A stretch of 64,000 bases of DNA, taken from positions 1 to 64,000 of the forward strand of contig NZ_AUFW01000019.1 of NCBI RefSeq assembly GCF_000426705.1, given 5' to 3'. A program made the position numbers and the translations under genes. Below, in pieces: positions 26,448-34,799 of this stretch. Under the pieces are notes generated by a model. That model was not told the DNA's origin and made no database searches. It saw only the letters and a list, made by a program, of their open reading frames with translations. The DNA is from Spirochaeta cellobiosiphila DSM 17781 (lineage in GTDB: Bacteria > Spirochaetota > Spirochaetia > DSM-17781). Position 1 is the first letter of the stretch; each line of letters begins with the position of its first letter.

Positions 26448-26884
26448 TGCGTCAAGTTAATCCCATCAGGTTCTTCCTTCTACTCTTTTTACTTACCCAA
26501 TGTGATGGAGTTATTGCACAAAGAACAATATCACCAGACTCTATCTTGCATCCCAGCCCTACCCCTTTCTCCCTGGATGGCCAAAGTGCTGTTTATTGTA
26601 AACGTATACTCCGTAACAATTTTATTCTGGAATTACAGGATGATGGAAAATACACAACAATTATGGTTAAGACAGTACAAGCTCAATTCCTGAATTGGGA
26701 TACAACTTATCCACTGGGAATGCAAAAACGTTATGATATTTTAATTAATGGTCATAAACTTGATTGGAATAAGACATATATACAATATGGAAAGGAAATG
26801 ATTAATCTACGAGTCCTTTTTACTTACAAAAACCAGCAATTACCTGAAGACTTGGAGAAATACAAATTAGGAGAAGATTTCTAA
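26447..26884 (+). CDS. Small secreted or lipoprotein, 145 aa
   Basis: The N-terminus PIRFFLLLFLLTQC is a secretion signal; LLTQC could be a lipobox with Cys at 19, though a signal peptidase I site after VIAQ is possible. The remaining 120 residues are unrecognised, with an aromatic-rich middle (FLNWDTTYPLGMQKRYDI). It overlaps the preceding gene by one base and precedes the Crp/Fnr gene by four, so the three form an operon. Confidence 0.6.
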   Translation: MRQVNPIRFFLLLFLLTQCDGVIAQRTISPDSILHPSPTPFSLDGQSAVYCKRILRNNFILELQDDGKYTTIMVKTVQAQFLNWDTTYPLGMQKRYDILINGHKLDWNKTYIQYGKEMINLRVLFTYKNQQLPEDLEKYKLGEDF

Positions 26885-26888
26885 TAAT

Positions 26889-27488
26889 ATGATTGAAGGT
26901 CCTGAAGATATCCCCAAAACAGTAAATAGAACAGAAGCCTTCCATAGGATTATCCCTCCTGAGGAGATCAAATATCTTCAAGGGATATGTCATTCTCGAT
27001 ACATTAAAAAAAATGATTTTTTTATTAAGCAAGGGGATACATTAAGTCCTATGGCTATAATAAATAAGGGACTCTTTAGAGTCTATTGTGTTGATTATGA
27101 AGGTAATGACAAGACTTTAGCTTTTCGTAAGGAAGAACAATTTCTGTCTGGCTATACGCCGATTTTAAAGAATCAGCCCATATGGTATTCCATTCAAGCC
27201 CTGGAAGATTCCTTGATTAGTTACATTGAATTTGAACAATATTCTACATTACTTAAAAAAAACTTCTGCTGGGTAGAATTATCACACCATTATGTAATAG
27301 GGCTTTTTATGGAAAAGGAAGAAAGAGAAAGATCCTTACTAATGGATGATGCTCTGACTAGATATAGGAATTTCACACAAACCTTTCCTGATTATACCAA
27401 TAGAATTAGCCAATATCACATAGCTTCTTATCTGGGAATAACTCCCTCTTCTCTTAGTAGAATTAGAGCCAACAGTAAAAATAATTAA
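26889..27488 (+). CDS. Crp/Fnr family transcriptional regulator
   Basis: A 199-residue regulator with an N-terminal cyclic-nucleotide-binding-type beta barrel (FFIKQGDTLSPMAIINKGLF, then GNDKTLAFRKEEQF) and a long dimer helix. The C-terminal helix-turn-helix is recognisable as YHIASYLGITPSSLSRIR. No Cys cluster for an iron-sulfur centre is present, and the phosphate-binding Arg-Ser/Thr pair of true CRP is not clear, so the ligand is unknown. This short type often controls nearby genes, here an SDR-like epimerase and a cupin. Confidence 0.85.
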   Translation: MIEGPEDIPKTVNRTEAFHRIIPPEEIKYLQGICHSRYIKKNDFFIKQGDTLSPMAIINKGLFRVYCVDYEGNDKTLAFRKEEQFLSGYTPILKNQPIWYSIQALEDSLISYIEFEQYSTLLKKNFCWVELSHHYVIGLFMEKEERERSLLMDDALTRYRNFTQTFPDYTNRISQYHIASYLGITPSSLSRIRANSKNN

Positions 27489-27552
27489 TTGTCATAAGAC
27501 AATGAACTCAGGCTTCAGCCTCTATAATATTGTTCCCATCAAGGAGGAACAA

Positions 27553-28099
27553 ATGAATCATACATTTGTCACAGGGGCAACAGGTTTTGTAGGGATCAAT
27601 CTAGTTAATCAATTACTGGAACAACAATGGAAGATTACCGCATTACATCTCCCCCAGGAAGATACTAGCCAATTACCAAAACATTTTGATTTACAATGGG
27701 TCGAAGGTAATGTTTTGGATAGATCCTCATTAATAAAGGTAATGCCACAAGAGGAGATAGTCATTTTCCATCTGGCAGGAGATACAAGCATGTGGAAAAA
27801 GTACAAAGAAAGACAGTATAACATTAATGTATTAGGCACACGTAACATCGTTAAAACAGCTCTCTTAACCAAAGCTAAGAAGCTTATCTACACTTCATCC
27901 ATATCAGCCTACGGCTATCATCGTGTTAGAGTTACAGAAACAACCACATCAAACGCTTTGACCTGTGGGATGAATTACAACAGGTCAAATAGTATGTGAT
28001 GATAGTAAAGCCAAGAAAGAACTTGATTACCAACACTCCTCATTGAATCAGATATTATTTGATTCCTACTCTTGGTTACAAAAAGAAGGTTTACTATGA
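27553..28099 (+). pseudogene. NAD-dependent epimerase (SDR) with a large internal deletion
   Basis: From ATG 27553 (AAGGAGG upstream) the protein begins with the Rossmann motif FVTGATGFVGINLVNQLL, and continues through FHLAGDTS, NINVLGTRNIV and IYTSSISAYG, as extended SDR epimerases do. At about 27950 the match ends. A different frame then resumes with DDSKAKKELDYQHSS and SYSWLQKEGLL, the usual C-terminus, ending TGA 28097-28099. About 150 residues including the YxxxK catalytic motif are gone, so the gene is inactive. The end overlaps the cupin start as ATGA. Confidence 0.8.
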
Positions 28100-28485
28100 A
28101 GATAGTGGATGTAGAACAGGAACCTTTGCACAAAGAAGTATATCGTAATCAAAATCTGAGAATATACAGAACCATACTACAACCAGGACAAAAAACTCTT
28201 ATTCACAAACACAGCCATAACACAATATACATAGTTGTACAGGGGGGTAAAATGTTGGAACAACCATTAAAAAAACATTCCCCATCCCCTCAAAAAATAA
28301 TTTCTTTTATCAAACTAAAATACCTTGGTGAATTGCTTTTTCAGAAGTTGTTTCATAACTACATTAATTTAGAGACTGGTTTTACTTTTTATTTACCTAG
28401 CAAGAAATATCCCATCACACATACAGCCACAGCTTCTCCTGATAATAAGAAAGCGGTTGAATTATTAGGTATCGAAATATTATAA
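28096..28485 (+). CDS. Cupin-like protein, 129 aa
   Basis: The ATG at 28096 overlaps the epimerase stop (ATGA) and is preferred to an upstream in-frame start. The protein has the cupin barrel outline: RTILQPGQKTLIHKHSHNTI provides the His-x-His metal motif, followed by IYIVVQGG. The C-terminal motif is weak (TFYLPSKKYPITHTATA). A dioxygenase or sugar-binding role cannot be told apart. Confidence 0.7.
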   Translation: MKIVDVEQEPLHKEVYRNQNLRIYRTILQPGQKTLIHKHSHNTIYIVVQGGKMLEQPLKKHSPSPQKIISFIKLKYLGELLFQKLFHNYINLETGFTFYLPSKKYPITHTATASPDNKKAVELLGIEIL

Positions 28486-29244
28486 ACCTGTTAGAACTAG
28501 TTTAATAAAGAAAGCCCAGATTAAGGAAAATGTACAAGATAGTAAGGTACCAATTAGTACATATTCTGCAAATTTTTTATTATCTAGTTCTTTGAAACGG
28601 GTAACACCCTTTGCTGTTAGGATAAAGGCTATTAGATTATAATTTCCAGTGATGACAAAACTAAAGAATAATATTCGTTCTACGACACCAATAATTTTTC
28701 CTCTACTCAACTCCTTACGATCTACTTCAATATTTTCATTCGGATCTGATGATTTTGGTTCTGTTTTAATAAGTCCCAAGATATAGCGAATTATATTATT
28801 CATTTCATTAGTCAGTATTAAAACAGCAAAGATATAAATGATAATCATTTTCCATACGGATCCAGTGAGGCTTCGTAATAGGATATTATGAGTGCTTATT
28901 GCACGGAGGATTCTTAATAAATAAGGGTTAAAAGACAGACAGGGATCAAGGATGCCAAACAGAAAACTACTAATGACAACAATAAATCCTAATTCCAGTA
29001 TGCGGATGAGAAACATATCATCTATTTTTTTTCTTAACAGAATGCTTCCCCCATGGTAGCCAAGAAGGAAAATAAACATTGCAATCAAGGCTGACACACT
29101 AATAATTGGTAGAAAAAGCGAAATTTCTAATATAATTATAATCCAGATAGGATCTTTTTGAGATGATGGATCATCATTCCAATTAAACAATAATCTAGGA
29201 GTGAGAAAGCAAAGTAAAAAATAGATATACCCTATACTAATCAT
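28480..29244 (-). CDS. Membrane protein with DUF3307-like C-terminal half, SatD partner
   Basis: A 254-residue integral membrane protein with six to seven hydrophobic segments. The C-terminal 80 residues match DUF3307: GKIIGVVERILFFSFVITGN, then LIAFILTAKGVTRFKELDN and KFAEYVLIGTLLS. The N-terminal half is a longer set of transmembrane helices. Its start overlaps the SatD gene end by eight bases. DUF3307 proteins are the usual neighbours of SatD proteins; the pair has no assigned biochemical function that I know. Overlaps the end of the convergent cupin gene by six bases. Confidence 0.75.
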   Translation of the reverse strand: MISIGYIYFLLCFLTPRLLFNWNDDPSSQKDPIWIIIILEISLFLPIISVSALIAMFIFLLGYHGGSILLRKKIDDMFLIRILELGFIVVISSFLFGILDPCLSFNPYLLRILRAISTHNILLRSLTGSVWKMIIIYIFAVLILTNEMNNIIRYILGLIKTEPKSSDPNENIEVDRKELSRGKIIGVVERILFFSFVITGNYNLIAFILTAKGVTRFKELDNKKFAEYVLIGTLLSCTFSLIWAFFIKLVLTGL

Positions 29245-29878
29245 TGTTTTTCCAAAGTAAATTTATTTGTTGATCTAAGGACTTCATATATTCTAGATAT
29301 CCCTTCAGCTTTTGAGTCTCCATGATTTTATAGACTCCCCTTTCTGAAATATTTATTTCATCTGCTATGACTTTTACCGCTTTCTCTTCAATTAAATTCT
29401 GAAAAATATGCATGGTGTTAGGCTTCCAGTCATTCATGAAAGACATCACAAGTTTTAAACTCTCATTAATAAACAGTAACCCATCCCCCTTCCTTTCATA
29501 AAACTGCAGGAGATTCATTTTCTCCTTCTTCATTCCTTCAAGACCGTCTCTCGCTAGATAAAAGGCAGGACCATCCATACCGATAGATTCTATCTCATTA
29601 ATCTCTGTAAGTATTTCATCACGTCCGATAGCGACCCTTACCTGATAAGGGTACAAGTGGTGCATGATGTTAAAGATATCCCATATCAATCCCTCACAAT
29701 TTTTATATAGAGCTTGAAACTCATCCCCCAAAGTTATTGTAAAAGGAGATATGATATTTGTCCTTAAGGAATTTATAGTTGCTAGTTTTTCTTTTAAATC
29801 TTCCTGAAAGGCATATCTATCTTCAATTTCTTTAGAACCGACAATATCAGCTATAATGGCTATCAACTTCATATACAT
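29237..29878 (-). CDS. SatD family protein
   Basis: A 213-residue protein with the SatD outline: IIADIVGSKEIEDRYAFQED at the start, FTITLGDEFQAL, a central VRVAIGRDEI and DGPAFYLARDGL. The C-terminal 50 residues form a helix-turn-helix-like unit (KVIADEINISERGVYKIMET). SatD was named from an acid-tolerance operon in Streptococcus mutans. DNA binding is inferred from the C-terminus. The first codons are ATG TAT ATG; the promoter geometry suggests that the second ATG (29872) may be the true start. Confidence 0.8.
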   Translation of the reverse strand: MYMKLIAIIADIVGSKEIEDRYAFQEDLKEKLATINSLRTNIISPFTITLGDEFQALYKNCEGLIWDIFNIMHHLYPYQVRVAIGRDEILTEINEIESIGMDGPAFYLARDGLEGMKKEKMNLLQFYERKGDGLLFINESLKLVMSFMNDWKPNTMHIFQNLIEEKAVKVIADEINISERGVYKIMETQKLKGYLEYMKSLDQQINLLWKNND

Positions 29879-29946
29879 ATTGTAGTTAATTAGTTCATTT
29901 CATGTCAATTGTACTTTTTTAGTTCATTTTGTTTATTTTGTACTTA
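29879..29946 (-). promoter_or_regulatory. satD promoter with tandem 28-bp direct repeats
   Basis: On the minus strand TTGACA (29908-29903) and TACAAT (29884-29879) are separated by 18 bases, a good sigma-70-type promoter ending right at the start codon. Two direct repeats, 29890-29917 and 29919-29946, share TTAGTTCATTT and TTGTACTT at an offset of 29 bases. The first repeat covers the -35 box. They look like binding sites for a regulator, perhaps SatD itself. Confidence 0.5.
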
Positions 29947-30099
29947 TTTACTACAGAACAACGATTTTTCCAATAGAACATCAGATATAATTCTTATCAA
30001 AAGAATTACCATTAACTTAACCTAAATATAACAAAGGCATGATATAATAACTCCAATGTTTCCAATATGCATTAAAACACAATTCTCAAAGGAGCTAAA

Positions 30100-32235
30100 A
30101 TGAAAAGATTATTCCATGGAATGATACTTACAGCTACTGTAATTGCAATCATTAGTTGCAACAGTATGAGTGATGAAATGACTAAGGATCTGCCACCAAA
30201 CAAACCAACAGGTGTTAAGTCAGAATTTATTGTCGAGGTACCAGCTGTTACTGATCCACTACCAGCCGTCGATTTTATGAATAGAAATGATGGAAATGGA
30301 AGATTTTATCGTGACAAAAATCCAGTGGATTATAACCTGAGAGGAATTAATCAGATTTGGCAAGGCACTACAGAGCAATGGCAGACAACAGCAGGAGATT
30401 ATACAAGAGAAGCCAATGGATACAAAGCGGGAGATGGACCTGGTCCTGATGATTATGTTCCAGCAGGAACAGAGATTAAAGATCCGGCATCATGGAAGGC
30501 TAACATACAATATGTTGTCAAAGTAACAAACAACAGGAGTGAAGAGAAAGAATATTTCGCCTACTTAGACGATATAAGAAGTAAAAATTATGGGACTATC
30601 GATGGTTTTGGTCCTTTAACAGAAGATTATGCAGCCAACTCAGGAGCTTATGCTAGCTTCAATCCTATTTTACTCACAGACGTAACCAGTAATGACAGAT
30701 ACAAACCAGATAATAATGATGATTTTGTCAAATATGGTGGACAAGAGAATTCTACTTTAGGAAATATGGTAGCCCTTTCAAGCTTATTCAGAAGCTATAA
30801 TGCTTCTACAAGTGGTCCTAAATATTTGTATGGAACGCCCCGTCCCTGGAGGATGGATGATGAAGGCAAAATCAACTTTTTGGGAGTGGAAACACTTTCT
30901 GATGTAATTGATGGATCAAGCCCTAATCGAGACACAATAGAAGTACGAATAGACTCTTACGAAACAAGCGTTAAAGTAATTCCAGGATTATATAGCGCGA
31001 GAAGAGGACATAGTAGCAGCAAAGAGAAAAGCGGTCTCTACTCAGCTGATACAGAAAATCGACGGAAAGATAATGGATATCCAAGTGGTCACACCAATGC
31101 AGGAGTGTTAGCTTCACTGGCCTATGCTTATATGATGCCTGAACGATTTGCAGAACAGGTAATGAGAGGTTCAGATCTAGCTGAGAACAGAATTATAGCC
31201 GGAATGCATTCACCAGTGGATATAATGGGTGGAAGAATGCAAGCCTTAATGGTAGCAGCAGCAGCTTTGAACAATAATCCTGAAATAGCAGAAAAGGCTT
31301 ACGAACAATCCTATGACTATTTTAATCCCAAAGCTGAATCAGAAGGCATGAACCTATATGAATATGCCCATAGAACTGTTGAGGAAGGTTCTTTTGTTAA
31401 TGAAGACGGTACTTTAAATGTTAATGTATTTAATAACAATCGCTATTCTGACCACGAGGCCATGAAAAAGGCTTATCTCTTCCGTTTAACCTATGGGTTT
31501 CCTCAAAATGGAACTAAGGGATTAGATCCTATTGTACCTAAAGGTGCAGAAGCTTTATTAAAGACAAGATTACCTTACTTAACTGATGAACAACGAAGAG
31601 CCGTTCTCTATACAACATCTATCGAGTCTGGTTATCCTTTACTCGATGCATCAAATGGTTGGGGTCGATTGAATCTAGTAGCAGCTTCTGATGGATATGG
31701 AGCCTTACTTGGTGATGTTACTGTTGATATGGATGCTAGTAAGGGCAGATTCAATGCTCATGATTGGTGGCGGAATGATATTAGCGGACCTGGACTATTG
31801 ACAAAGAAAGGAAGTGGAACATTAAGTTTGACAGGAGATAATAGTTTTACTGGTGGAGTCATCATTGAAAAGGGAACCCTGGAAGCTTCTTCAACAACAG
31901 CACTAGGACAGGGAGATGTTTATGTTGAAGGTGGAACACTTTTAGATAGTACTAAAGGCTCTTTAGATATTAAAGCTTTGACTATTACGAATGGTCAGAT
32001 GGCGATAAGACTAGATGATAGCAAAACACAAGTTAAAGTTGATGGCCTTTTGTATCTTGATAATGCGGTTTTAACATTAAATACTGAAGACCTTAAACTA
32101 ACGAAGGCTAAAGATATTAAATTATTCAAAGCTAAGGCTGTGGTAGGAACTTTTGCATCTGTTGATTCAGACGACTACAATGTTAGCTTGATATACAAAA
32201 ATAAAACTGTCATTGCTCATATTGAGCCCAAATAA
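30100..32235 (+). CDS. PAP2/class A acid phosphatase-like lipoprotein with autotransporter-type beta repeat
   Basis: A 711-residue lipoprotein (lipobox IISC, Cys20). The PAP2 phosphatase signature is complete: Lys241-x6-Arg248-Pro, PSGH at 328-331, and Arg364-x5-His370-x3-Asp374. This set binds phosphate or vanadate. Residues 565-615 contain a typical autotransporter-associated beta-strand repeat (LTKKGSGTLSLTGDNSFTGG, GVIIEKGTLEA). No C-terminal outer-membrane barrel follows, so the beta part is probably a surface or periplasmic appendage held by the lipid anchor. AAAGGAG precedes the ATG. Phosphomonoesterase activity outside the cytosol is the most likely role; a haloperoxidase is the alternative. 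Confidence 0.85.
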   Translation: MKRLFHGMILTATVIAIISCNSMSDEMTKDLPPNKPTGVKSEFIVEVPAVTDPLPAVDFMNRNDGNGRFYRDKNPVDYNLRGINQIWQGTTEQWQTTAGDYTREANGYKAGDGPGPDDYVPAGTEIKDPASWKANIQYVVKVTNNRSEEKEYFAYLDDIRSKNYGTIDGFGPLTEDYAANSGAYASFNPILLTDVTSNDRYKPDNNDDFVKYGGQENSTLGNMVALSSLFRSYNASTSGPKYLYGTPRPWRMDDEGKINFLGVETLSDVIDGSSPNRDTIEVRIDSYETSVKVIPGLYSARRGHSSSKEKSGLYSADTENRRKDNGYPSGHTNAGVLASLAYAYMMPERFAEQVMRGSDLAENRIIAGMHSPVDIMGGRMQALMVAAAALNNNPEIAEKAYEQSYDYFNPKAESEGMNLYEYAHRTVEEGSFVNEDGTLNVNVFNNNRYSDHEAMKKAYLFRLTYGFPQNGTKGLDPIVPKGAEALLKTRLPYLTDEQRRAVLYTTSIESGYPLLDASNGWGRLNLVAASDGYGALLGDVTVDMDASKGRFNAHDWWRNDISGPGLLTKKGSGTLSLTGDNSFTGGVIIEKGTLEASSTTALGQGDVYVEGGTLLDSTKGSLDIKALTITNGQMAIRLDDSKTQVKVDGLLYLDNAVLTLNTEDLKLTKAKDIKLFKAKAVVGTFASVDSDDYNVSLIYKNKTVIAHIEPK

Positions 32236-32241
32236 TAAAAA

Positions 32242-32283
32242 AGGTCTGTTACAAAAATACCATTTGTAACAGACCTATTTTTT
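32242..32283 (+). terminator. Terminator of the PAP2 lipoprotein gene
   Basis: AGGTCTGTTACAAA (32242-32255) and TTTGTAACAGACCT (32263-32276) make a 14-bp perfect stem with a 7-base loop, followed by ATTTTTT. The stop codon is seven bases upstream. Confidence 0.9.
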
Positions 32284-32408
32284 CAAACTCAACTTATACC
32301 TTATAAACACTTCTATAATTTTTTATAACCTTTTCCACTTATCGTCCTTCTATACATGCAGGCAAATGTCCTAACTCACTAGTATTATCGTTCAGTTGTT
32401 TAAAGAGA

Positions 32409-33914
32409 TTATGTCTCTTGACCCGGAGAAACAGTCTCTTCTCTCCGGGTCTTTTTTTCTCTAGTGTCAATCCATTTATTGCATAACTTTTTAAACTCAT
32501 CAGAATTATTTAAAGAAAAAAACTGTTTTACCTCATAACTTAGATTATTAAAATTGGAGATATCTTTTGAGTATTTGTAAATATTAATGGCCAAATGAAC
32601 GAGGTAGACACAAACAGGTTCTGGACTTTTACAAGCAGCCGGGTAATTATGATATTCAATGACCTCCACTACGGAATCTGGAAAATTCCATTTTTTAGCC
32701 AACAAAGCTCCTATTTCTGCATAACTATATCCAGCAAAAGCTTCCTCATAAATATTGACTGGGATTTGTTTATCTCGACAAAAATCGCTAAACTTTTCTG
32801 CAAAACCAGGATTAAACATATCAAAACTAAAAGACCCAATATCATGTAGGAGAGACCCCAAAAAGGCAGATTCCCAATACTTTCTGGGAATATCATATTC
32901 TTTTGCCAACATAATAACGATTTGACTAATTCCTTCATTCTTTTTAAATAAAGAACTATCAGGCTTCTGATTAAAGACAGTTTCCACACCTGTTGTGTAG
33001 AGCAAATTTTCTAACAAACCTAATCCAATAATTTTTATAGCATCTGAGATATCTGAAATACTCCCTGACAATCCATAGACAGGAGAATTAGCTAGCTTTA
33101 GAACATTAGCGGTCAAATTTTTATCTTTTAAAACTTGTTGGCTAATGTCCCTTGTTGAAGAGTTTTCATCCTTAATAAGATTTTCTAATTTAATAATATG
33201 CTCTGGAAATGTGGGTAATGTTTCAATAGATTCAGATAACTTTCTATAGAGTAACTCTGTAGAATCTTTAACACCATGAATAAAAGGGATTCTAATTTTT
33301 ATTTGCGTTTCTTCCTCTGTGAGATGATATAAAAAGCCTTCTTCTTCCACACCTATTTTTTTTAACATCAACGATAGTATAATGATACCCAGTCCAGCCC
33401 CTTCTTCATCATCTACCGATTGTAGTAAAGCATCCTGCATATCTGTATATTCATTGGCTCTCTGTATCTTTTTGTGAATTCTCTCTATCTCATGTTCTGT
33501 TGCCAATGAGTTGTTACGAACCCAAATATCCAAATACTCTGATGTAGCTAGAAAAGATACTCGTACATATAATCCTGCTTCCCTTTGCCATTTTTTAAAT
33601 TGATCAATGTTGATAGACAATTGCTCTTTAAATTTTTCAATTCCTTCATAATAGCTGGCAGAATCATCTAAGTCATAATTATATTTATCAAAATAGAGCC
33701 TTTTATAATTAGCTTTCTGACCATTAATGATTAATTCTTTTAAGCAATAAAACAATTGATCACAAAACTCACTTTTATTGTAGAGATCTAAAATCATCTT
33801 CAAAAGACCAAGGATAAAATCTTCTTCTTTTTGATCGAGATCCTGAATTGTACAAGTAATGGGATATTTTTTTCTAATTGACCATTTAACTTTATCTATT
33901 GAAGTCTTATCCAA
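32409..33914 (-). CDS. GHKL-like ATPase plus HDOD domain signalling protein
   Basis: A 501-residue cytosolic protein. Residues 1-215 resemble a GHKL/anti-sigma-type ATPase: LKELIINGQKANYKRLYFD corresponds to the N-box, and EEGAGLGIIILSLMLKKIG to the G2 box. Residues 230-430 are an HDOD domain, with LPTFPEHIIKLENLIKDEN, VLKLANSPVYG and LLHDIGSFSF. HDOD proteins are regulatory scaffolds; the His-Asp here is retained in HDIG. The joined ATPase suggests a nucleotide-linked switch. The last 12 codons overlap an opposite-strand terminator hairpin. Confidence 0.8.
   Translation of the reverse strand: MDKTSIDKVKWSIRKKYPITCTIQDLDQKEEDFILGLLKMILDLYNKSEFCDQLFYCLKELIINGQKANYKRLYFDKYNYDLDDSASYYEGIEKFKEQLSINIDQFKKWQREAGLYVRVSFLATSEYLDIWVRNNSLATEHEIERIHKKIQRANEYTDMQDALLQSVDDEEGAGLGIIILSLMLKKIGVEEEGFLYHLTEEETQIKIRIPFIHGVKDSTELLYRKLSESIETLPTFPEHIIKLENLIKDENSSTRDISQQVLKDKNLTANVLKLANSPVYGLSGSISDISDAIKIIGLGLLENLLYTTGVETVFNQKPDSSLFKKNEGISQIVIMLAKEYDIPRKYWESAFLGSLLHDIGSFSFDMFNPGFAEKFSDFCRDKQIPVNIYEEAFAGYSYAEIGALLAKKWNFPDSVVEVIEYHNYPAACKSPEPVCVYLVHLAINIYKYSKDISNFNNLSYEVKQFFSLNNSDEFKKLCNKWIDTREKKTRREETVSPGQET
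32420..32458 (+). terminator. Orphan plus-strand intrinsic terminator inside the end of the HDOD gene
   Basis: GACCCGGAGA (32420-32429) and TCTCCGGGTC (32442-32451) form a GC-rich 10-bp stem followed by T7 on the plus strand. On the minus strand the arm is followed by no T-run, so it does not serve the HDOD gene. The PAP2 gene already has its own terminator 150 bases upstream. A small plus-strand RNA ending here, or a roadblock to antisense transcription, could explain it. Confidence 0.6.
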
Positions 33915-34045
33915 TCTTTGTGGCCTCCCTTGTTATTATACTATCAGGGGCTGTATAAAAATACCAATCTTAAAACTGTTGCTCTTGTATTTTTTTATCG
34001 CTACACTGTTTTAGAGTATACAGCAATAGCAACAAGGAGCCCACT

Positions 34046-34798
34046 TTGGAAATTCACTATGGTACTTATATAATTGCATTATTCGGGGCTTTTTGTGGTG
34101 GATTAATCGACTCTATTGCCGGAGGTGGTGGTCTTATTACCGTACCCGTTCTACTAGCCTTAGGAATACCACCCCATTTAGCTTTGGGAACAAACAAATT
34201 TCAGGCCCTCTTTGGATCATTAACTTCTTCAGCACGGTATCGTTTCAAAGGATTATACACGTTCAAAGAAGTCAGATGGGGGATCCCTTTTACCATATTA
34301 GGTGCTTTATTAGGGACATATTCAGTAAATATCATCGACCCGGATATATTGGAAAGATTTCTTCCATTTCTGCTAGGAGCTATATTTCTCTACACTTTAT
34401 TAGCAAAAAAGCAACTCAATACAGAGAATACCTCAAATGATAAATACTATAAATGGATCATAATAGGACTTATCTTAGGATTCTATGATGGTTTTCTGGG
34501 CCCTGGAACAGGCTCTTTTTGGGCGATTGGTTTAGTTATCTTAATGGGTTTTGATTTGAAGAAGAGTACAGGATTGACGAAACCCATGAATTTTTTAAGT
34601 AATATAACATCGTTTATTGTCTTTCTTATATTGGGCAAAGTCTTATGGCTATTAGGAATAATCATGGCTATTGGAGCTTTTTGTGGTGCTTGGACAGGGA
34701 CTCATCTTGTTGTCAAAAAAGGGGTCAAATTTATACGTCCCCTCTTTTTAATTGTTGTAGGAGCCACTATATTAAAATTAATATTCTTTAGGAGTTAA
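34046..34798 (+). CDS. TSUP family (TauE/SafE/YfcA-like) transporter
   Basis: A 250-residue membrane protein with about eight hydrophobic segments. The family duplication motif is seen as DSIAGGGGLITVPVLLALGI near residue 22 and again as YDGFLGPGTGSFWAIGLVIL near residue 148. TSUP proteins move sulfite, sulfonates or organic anions. It starts at TTG 34046 behind AGGAG. The dehydrogenase gene starts one base after its stop, so both are one operon and may act on the same 2-oxo or 2-hydroxy acid. Confidence 0.85.
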   Translation: MEIHYGTYIIALFGAFCGGLIDSIAGGGGLITVPVLLALGIPPHLALGTNKFQALFGSLTSSARYRFKGLYTFKEVRWGIPFTILGALLGTYSVNIIDPDILERFLPFLLGAIFLYTLLAKKQLNTENTSNDKYYKWIIIGLILGFYDGFLGPGTGSFWAIGLVILMGFDLKKSTGLTKPMNFLSNITSFIVFLILGKVLWLLGIIMAIGAFCGAWTGTHLVVKKGVKFIRPLFLIVVGATILKLIFFRS

Positions 34799-34799
34799 A

